A stretch of DNA of 64,000 bases from assembly GCF_050278625.1 (NCBI RefSeq), contig NZ_JBNNTI010000001.1, positions 310,001 through 374,000 of the forward strand. Reading direction: 5' to 3'. Positions 59,849 through 64,000 of this stretch are shown here, piece after piece; positions within the stretch are counted from its first letter, which is position 1; every line of letters starts with the position of its first letter. Made by a program: the position numbers and the translations under genes. Source of the stretch: Viridibacillus sp050278625 (GTDB taxonomy: Bacteria > Bacillota > Bacilli > Bacillales_A > Planococcaceae). The notes under the pieces were generated by a model. It was not told the origin of the DNA and did no database searches. It saw only the letters and a list, made by a program, of their open reading frames with translations.

Positions 59849-59978
59849 GACTTCACTTACATTAATAGTAATTTACTAAAATATTCTATAGATAACTACC
59901 TTTTTATCACTTTCCGTCCTTTTTAACAGAGAAATGGTAACCATACATTGTGTATCCACTCCATACAAAAGAATTATT

Positions 59979-59993
59979 CATTTTCAGTCAATT
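59979..59993. promoter_or_regulatory. CodY-box-like site in the codY-flgB gap
   Basis: CATTTTCAGTCAATT on the plus strand matches 12 of 15 positions of the CodY consensus AATTTTCWGAAAATT. CodY represses the fla/che operon directly in B. subtilis, so the position is sensible. With this AT-rich background a chance match cannot be excluded. Confidence 0.35.
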
Positions 59994-60103
59994 TCTCAAA
60001 TTCATCATTTGATTCCACAATATTTTTGCATTTTCGATCTTTTTCTAAAGATTTTTCAAATACAGGTTCATTATTTATTAGGTACAAATGTTGATTAATA
60101 GCA

Positions 60104-60147
60104 ATAAAAAAACTACCCCAAAGTCTATGTTAGACATCGGGATAGTT
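60104..60147 (-). terminator. Rho-independent terminator of codY
   Basis: A 9-bp outer stem (AACTATCCC with GGGGTAGTT on the minus strand, one G-U) encloses a perfect inner hairpin GTCTA/TAGAC with a 3-base loop. Five more T residues then follow the stem. It separates codY from the flagellar operon. Confidence 0.85.
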
Positions 60148-60159
60148 AGTTCGAAATTA

Positions 60160-60939
60160 TTAGCGCATTTTGATTTCTGCTAATGCATTTAGGAATTTAT
60201 CGTTTAATACTTTAATATAAGTACCTTTCATACCTAAAGAGCGTGATTCAATGACACCAGCTGATTCAAGTTTACGTAAAGCATTAACGATAACTGAACG
60301 TGTAATACCTACTCGGTCAGCAATTTTAGAAGCGACTAGCAACCCTTCGCTACCATCTAATTCTTCGAAGATATGCTCAATAGCTTCTAATTCACTGTAT
60401 GATAATGAGTTGATAGCCATTTGTACGACAGCTTTACTACGAGCTTCCTCTTCGATTTCTTCAGCTTTTTCACGAAGAATCTCCATACCTACTACAGTTG
60501 CACCATATTCAGCTAGGATTAAATCATCATCCTCAAAAGTACCAGCTAGACGAGCTAAAATCAATGTTCCTAGGCGTTCGCCACCACCAATAATCGGCAC
60601 AATTGTAGTTAGACCCGATTTGAAAAGCTCTTTGTTTTCAACAGGGAATGCACTATGTTCGTCATGTACATCAAGGTTTGGAGCAGTTTCAGAGAAGTCA
60701 TATAAATTTTGAGTATATTCTTCAGGGAAACGGCGCTCTTCAAACATTTTGTTAAGACGATCGTTTTCAATTTGTTGATTAATTGAAATACCTAGTAATT
60801 TACCTTTACGACTTACGATGTATACGTTACTTTCGATGACTGTTCCTAATGTGTCCGCCATTTCTTTAAAGTTAACTGGTTTCCCAGCAGATGCTTGAAG
60901 CATTGAGTTAATTTTTCGTGTTTTAGCTAATAAATTCAT
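60160..60939 (-). CDS. codY: GTP-sensing global repressor CodY
   Basis: The 259-residue regulator binds GTP and branched-chain amino acids and represses stationary-phase, amino-acid and motility genes. An N-terminal GAF domain (MNLLAKTRKINSMLQASAGK, then VYIVSRKGKLLGIS and ERRFPEEY) is followed by a winged helix-turn-helix with LLVASKIADRVGITRSVIVN and ALRKLESAGVIESRSLGMKG. Length and ends are typical. It follows hslU; two CodY-like boxes lie directly upstream. Confidence 0.98.
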   Translation of the reverse strand: MNLLAKTRKINSMLQASAGKPVNFKEMADTLGTVIESNVYIVSRKGKLLGISINQQIENDRLNKMFEERRFPEEYTQNLYDFSETAPNLDVHDEHSAFPVENKELFKSGLTTIVPIIGGGERLGTLILARLAGTFEDDDLILAEYGATVVGMEILREKAEEIEEEARSKAVVQMAINSLSYSELEAIEHIFEELDGSEGLLVASKIADRVGITRSVIVNALRKLESAGVIESRSLGMKGTYIKVLNDKFLNALAEIKMR

Positions 60940-60980
60940 GTTTATTTAGCCTCCTGTAATATTTTCTGCGTAGTTTATTT

Positions 60981-61013
60981 AATTTTCATAACTTTTAAAA
61001 TTTTCATACAATA
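60981..61013. promoter_or_regulatory. Two tandem CodY-like boxes upstream of codY
   Basis: AATTTTCATAACTTT (60981-60995) and AATTTTCATACAATA (60999-61013) each match 12 of 15 positions of the CodY consensus. They arise from a perfect 10-base direct repeat (AATTTTCATA on the plus strand) with an 18-base period. They lie 42-74 bases before the codY start, in the 88-base gap after hslU, and suggest autoregulation. No convincing promoter was seen between them and codY. Confidence 0.45.
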
Positions 61014-61027
61014 ACCTAGATTATAAA

Positions 61028-62422
61028 CTATAAAATAAATTGAGACAAATCTTTGTTCTTCGCAATTTCTCCAAGTTTTTGATCTACGTATGATGGTGTA
61101 ATATCGATGTGAGCTGGTGCGATATCTGCAGCTTCAAATGATAACTCTTCTAAAAGACGTTCCAAAATCGTATGCAGACGGCGTGCTCCGATATTATCTG
61201 TTTCTTGGTTTACAAATGTTGCAATTTCCGCAATACGATCAATCGCTTCTTCTGTAAACTCAATTTCAACACCTTCAGTATTTAATAATGCCTTATACTG
61301 AAGAATTAATGAATGGTCTGGCTCTTTTAAAATACGAACAAAGTCTTCCTTCGTAAGCTTTTCTAATTCTACACGAATTGGGAAGCGCCCTTGTAGCTCA
61401 GGGATTAAATCTGATGGCTTAGACATATGGAATGCACCTGCAGCGATGAATAGCATATAATCTGTTTTGACAGGACCATACTTCGTATTAACAGTAGAAC
61501 CTTCAACTATTGGTAAAATATCACGTTGAACTCCTTCTCTTGATACATTCGCAGAACCAGAATTACCATTCTTATTGGCAATTTTGTCAATTTCATCGAT
61601 AAAGATGATGCCTGTTTGCTCAGCACGCGTAATCGCTTCTTGAGAAACTTCATCAGAATCAATTAAATTATTAGCTTCTTCTATTATAAGTATTCGTCTA
61701 GCATCTTTTACTTGTAGACGTCGCTTTTTCTTTTGTTTCGGCATTAAGCTTGATAACATATCACCCATGTTACTGCCACCCATATCCATGCCAGCTCCTG
61801 GAAAACCACCAAACATTGATGGTGCTTGCTCCGTCACTTCCACCGATATCCACTCTTCTTCAAGCTTGCCTGCTTTTAAATCATCTGCAATTTGTGTACG
61901 TTTTAAACGTACTTCTGTATCATCTGTAGTTGTTTCTTCTTCCTTCTCGGAATTTTGTCCGAAAAACATTTCAAAAGGATTTGACGCTGATTGCTTTTTA
62001 CGCATACTTGGCACAAGTAATTTCACAATTTGTTCATTAGCTAGTCGCTCTGCTTGATCCTTTACTTCTTCATGTTTTTCTTCTTTCACGAGTCGGTTAG
62101 CCACTTCTACTAAGTCACGTACCATCGATTCCACATCACGACCTACATAACCTACTTCAGTAAATTTTGTCGCTTCTATTTTTATGAATGGCGCTTTTAC
62201 TAAACGTGCGATACGTCTAGCAATTTCCGTTTTACCAACTCCAGTTGGTCCAATCATTAAGATGTTTTTTGGGATGACTTCATTTTTCATCTCTTCATCT
62301 AAGAGTTGACGACGATGACGATTACGAAGCGCAACAGCTACTGCACGCTTAGCATCACGTTGCCCAACGATATAACGATCTAAATACTCGGTCATTTGTC
62401 TAGGCGTTTGTTGTTGTGTCAT
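61028..62422 (-). CDS. hslU: ATP-dependent protease ATPase subunit HslU (ClpY)
   Basis: The 464-residue AAA+ unfoldase feeds substrates to HslV. Walker A is GPTGVGKT (58-65), Walker B is in GIIFIDEIDKIA, and the intermediate domain lies between them (about residues 110-245) with a Gly/Met-rich loop. The C-terminal arm ends AKNKDLSQFIL. It begins two bases after the hslV stop, as in the standard codV-clpQ-clpY-codY operon. Confidence 0.97.
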   Translation of the reverse strand: MTQQQTPRQMTEYLDRYIVGQRDAKRAVAVALRNRHRRQLLDEEMKNEVIPKNILMIGPTGVGKTEIARRIARLVKAPFIKIEATKFTEVGYVGRDVESMVRDLVEVANRLVKEEKHEEVKDQAERLANEQIVKLLVPSMRKKQSASNPFEMFFGQNSEKEEETTTDDTEVRLKRTQIADDLKAGKLEEEWISVEVTEQAPSMFGGFPGAGMDMGGSNMGDMLSSLMPKQKKKRRLQVKDARRILIIEEANNLIDSDEVSQEAITRAEQTGIIFIDEIDKIANKNGNSGSANVSREGVQRDILPIVEGSTVNTKYGPVKTDYMLFIAAGAFHMSKPSDLIPELQGRFPIRVELEKLTKEDFVRILKEPDHSLILQYKALLNTEGVEIEFTEEAIDRIAEIATFVNQETDNIGARRLHTILERLLEELSFEAADIAPAHIDITPSYVDQKLGEIAKNKDLSQFIL

Positions 62423-62424
62423 AG

Positions 62425-62967
62425 TTACAGTGCCTCCACGATAATATTATGGTTCGTAAATACACAAATATCTGCTGCAATTTCAAGCGATGCTTTCGCA
62501 ATTTCCTCTGCTGTTAATGTATCACCAGAGTACTGCTTTAACGCTCTACCAGCTGATAACGCATAGTTACCTCCCGAGCCAATTGCTAAGATACCGTCAT
62601 CAGGTTCAATGACCTCACCAGAACCAGAAACAAGTAGTAGTGTTTCACTATTCATTACAAGTAACATTGCTTCTAGCTTTTGCAACATTTTATCTCCGCG
62701 CCACTGCTTTGCTACTTCGACTGAAGCACGTTGAAGGTTCCCATCAAACTCCATAAGTTTCCCTTCAAACATTTCAAACAATGTAAACGCATCGGCAACC
62801 GATCCGGCAAACCCTGCTAATACTTTACCGTTGTAAAGACGACGTACTTTCTTAGCTGTATGTTTCATCACAACTGCATTACCAAGAGTCACCTGTCCGT
62901 CACCTGCCATCGCGCTCTGCCCTTTATGTTGTACTGCAAAAATTGTGGTTGCGTGCATTTCAACCAT
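62425..62967 (-). CDS. hslV: ATP-dependent protease peptidase subunit HslV (ClpQ)
   Basis: The 180-residue proteasome-like peptidase degrades proteins unfolded by HslU. It has TTIFAVQHKGQSAMAGDGQV, GKVLAGFAGSVADAFTLFEM and DDGILAIGSGGNYALSAGRA. The start ATG has GGAGG nine bases upstream. It encodes MVEMHATT, whereas as I recall the B. subtilis protein begins MSSFHATT and uses an N-terminal Ser. Here no Ser is present, so removal of the short leader to expose Thr7 would be needed. It follows xerC by about 20 bases. Confidence 0.96.
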   Translation of the reverse strand: MVEMHATTIFAVQHKGQSAMAGDGQVTLGNAVVMKHTAKKVRRLYNGKVLAGFAGSVADAFTLFEMFEGKLMEFDGNLQRASVEVAKQWRGDKMLQKLEAMLLVMNSETLLLVSGSGEVIEPDDGILAIGSGGNYALSAGRALKQYSGDTLTAEEIAKASLEIAADICVFTNHNIIVEAL

Positions 62968-62987
62968 AATAACCCTCCTCCCAATTG

Positions 62988-63887
62988 TTACGCTCTTGGA
63001 TGAGCATTCATATATGTGTTTCTTAGATGTTCTTTTGTCACATGCGTATAAACTTGCGTAGAAGATAAATTTGCGTGTCCGAGTAATTCTTGCACGGTAC
63101 GTAAATCTGCTCCGTTGTTTAATAAATGCGTAGCAAAGGTGTGTCTTAACATATGAGGATAAATATTAGAATGTAACTCTGCATTTTTCATCATATCATT
63201 TAAAATATAACGAACACCTCTTGCCGTAAGGGCTCCACCTCGCATATTGACAAATAGTTGAGGGTTTTGAAGGCCTTTCATAAGTTTAGGACGTGAATTT
63301 GCTAGGTATTGTTGCAATGCTTCCGAAGCAAAATGCCCAAATGGTACATAACGTTCTTTTCTCCCTTTCCCCATCACACGTAAAATGCATATTGAAAAAT
63401 CAACATCTTTCATTTCAATAGATGTCAATTCACTAACCCGAATTCCTGTGGCATACAACAATTCAAGAATGGCTGTATCTCGTAAAGATTTCGGATCTTC
63501 CCCTTCGTTTGCCTGAAACAATCTGGCAAGCTCTTCTTCATAAAAAAAGCGCGGTAATCTATCTTCTTTTTTTGGATGATAAAGAGCTTGAAAGCCTGTA
63601 TCATCTAATCCGTATTCTTTATTTAGAAAACGAAAAAAAGAACGGATTGAAGAAATTTTCCTTGAGATAGTTGTTCTCGCTTTTTTTTCTTCGTACAATT
63701 TTGTTACGTAAAGTCTGGCGTGTATATATTCAACAGCAGCTAAATCTTCTACGCTTTCTACTTTTAAGAAAGATAAAAATTCATGTAAATCAGATTGATA
63801 TTCTCGCACTGTTAATGGTGAAAAATTTTTTTCTAATTGAATATAGATAACAAATTGCTCAAGTACTTGTTCAGATCGTATGTTCAT
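62988..63887 (-). CDS. xerC: Tyrosine recombinase XerC (CodV)
   Basis: The 299-residue recombinase resolves chromosome dimers at dif with XerD. The N-terminal core-binding domain is followed by the catalytic domain with all conserved residues: Arg150 in ATGIRVSELT, Lys174 in MGKGRKERYV, His245 and Arg248 in HMLRHTFATHLL, His271 in LLGHANLSST and the nucleophile Tyr280 in TQVYTHVT. The ATG has GAGGTG upstream. It heads the xerC-hslV-hslU-codY operon, the position of codV in B. subtilis. Confidence 0.97.
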   Translation of the reverse strand: MNIRSEQVLEQFVIYIQLEKNFSPLTVREYQSDLHEFLSFLKVESVEDLAAVEYIHARLYVTKLYEEKKARTTISRKISSIRSFFRFLNKEYGLDDTGFQALYHPKKEDRLPRFFYEEELARLFQANEGEDPKSLRDTAILELLYATGIRVSELTSIEMKDVDFSICILRVMGKGRKERYVPFGHFASEALQQYLANSRPKLMKGLQNPQLFVNMRGGALTARGVRYILNDMMKNAELHSNIYPHMLRHTFATHLLNNGADLRTVQELLGHANLSSTQVYTHVTKEHLRNTYMNAHPRA

Positions 63888-63934
63888 TTGAACACCTCGT
63901 TAATGAAAAGCTCCAAATTTAACCATCTAACTCT

Positions 63935-63961
63935 AAGCATTTTTAAAAAGCAAAAACGCTT
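63935..63961 (-). repeat. Imperfect hairpin upstream of xerC
   Basis: AAGCGTTTTT and AAAAATGCTT on the minus strand can form ten pairs (one G-U) around a seven-base loop. No T-run follows, so it is a weak terminator candidate at best. The last bases of the window, upstream of it, cannot be assigned to a gene, though the order in B. subtilis would place trmFO there. Confidence 0.3.
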
Positions 63962-64000
63962 ACTAAACTAGAGCTAATGTTAATCCTAGTTGTTTAAGGC

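Larger units (their letters stand above)
59459..60103. other. Long intergenic region between codY and flgB (fla/che control region)
   Basis: This gap of about 645 bases (after the codY terminator) is very AT-rich and holds no clear gene. It contains a CodY-like box, an extended -10 promoter candidate, two perfect small hairpins and a 10-base direct repeat (ATTAGATAGT on the minus strand at 59507-59516 and 59691-59700). A short open frame rich in Glu and Lys (TTG at 60087 to stop at 59974, 37 codons) has no ribosome-binding site. A GGAGGAAAAGGGGAG stretch (near 59592-59610) precedes a possible 15-codon frame at rather long spacing. In B. subtilis the corresponding region carries the sigma-A and sigma-D promoters of the operon and CodY sites. 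Confidence 0.6.

Noticed and set aside
59459..60103. Possible insertion sequence, CRISPR or phage remnant in the long gap
   Set aside because: No terminal repeats flanked by target duplications, regular spacers or transposase-like frames are visible; the only repeats are a 10-base pair and small hairpins.
60251..60712. Plus-strand frame of 153 codons opposite codY
   Set aside because: A shadow of codY: Ser/Arg-rich composition typical of antisense frames and no recognisable motif.
62988..63887. Tyrosine recombinase as a sign of an integrated mobile element
   Set aside because: It is the housekeeping XerC/CodV at its conserved chromosomal place before hslVU-codY, with no attachment-site repeats.

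Overview
The window is a 64 kb chromosomal core segment of a low-GC, endospore-forming, flagellated Bacillota of the order Bacillales. Gene order follows the Bacillus subtilis block from codV (xerC) to spoIIIE almost gene for gene. Sporulation genes (dipicolinate synthase dpaA/dpaB, ymxH, spoIIIE) show a spore former. The genes usually placed between neighbours in B. subtilis that are missing here (dapG, tepA, ylxY), and the extra small genes in the fla/che operon, suggest a relative such as the Lysinibacillus/Solibacillus (Planococcaceae) group rather than Bacillus sensu stricto. That placement is an inference. Every supported gene lies on the minus strand, so transcription runs from high to low coordinates.

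Read in the direction of transcription: (1) 64.0-60.1 kb holds xerC, the hslV-hslU protease and the nutrient regulator codY. (2) 60.1-59.5 kb is the only long gap. It contains the codY terminator, a CodY-like box, a possible extended -10 promoter and two hairpins, and is the likely control region of the flagellar operon. (3) 59.5-31.3 kb is the fla/che operon: rod and basal body (flgB, flgC, fliE, fliF), switch and export ATPase (fliG-fliJ, motE/ylxF), hook (fliK, flgD, flgE), swrD, fliL, C-ring (fliM, fliY), cheY, export gate (fliZ-fliR, flhB, flhA), flhF-flhG, chemotaxis (cheB, cheA, cheW, cheC, cheD), sigD and swrB. Three small genes that I do not place in the B. subtilis operon are inserted: a TIGR02530-like gene between flgD and flgE, a two-helix membrane protein between cheD and sigD, and a hydrophilic protein between sigD and swrB. 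(4) 31.3-22.1 kb holds rpsB, tsf, pyrH, frr, uppS, cdsA, dxr, rseP and proS (translation, isoprenoid/cell envelope and membrane proteolysis). (5) 22.0-17.7 kb is polC. (6) 17.6-10.1 kb is the rimP-nusA-rnpM-ylxQ-infB-ylxP-rbfA-truB-ribF translation and ribosome-assembly operon. (7) 10.0-6.0 kb holds rpsO, pnp and mlpA. (8) 5.9-0.5 kb holds the spore dipicolinate and lysine-branch genes (ymxH, dpaA, dpaB, asd, dapA), then rnjB, and the window ends inside the 5' part of spoIIIE.

I found no tRNA, rRNA, CRISPR array, insertion sequence or prophage, and no gene cluster that looks like a new defence or biosynthetic system. The points that merit a second look are regulatory and structural. They are: a Shine-Dalgarno sequence separated from the swrD start by a hairpin; a near-canonical sigma-K promoter before ymxH-dpaAB; an 18-bp-period direct repeat that makes two CodY-like boxes upstream of codY; a consensus extended -10 promoter just before sigD; structured leaders in front of rpsO and rpsB; a promoter placed upstream of a terminator-like hairpin before rimP-nusA; altered metal-site residues in RNase J2; an altered N-terminus in HslV; and a 24-bp tandem repeat inside infB.
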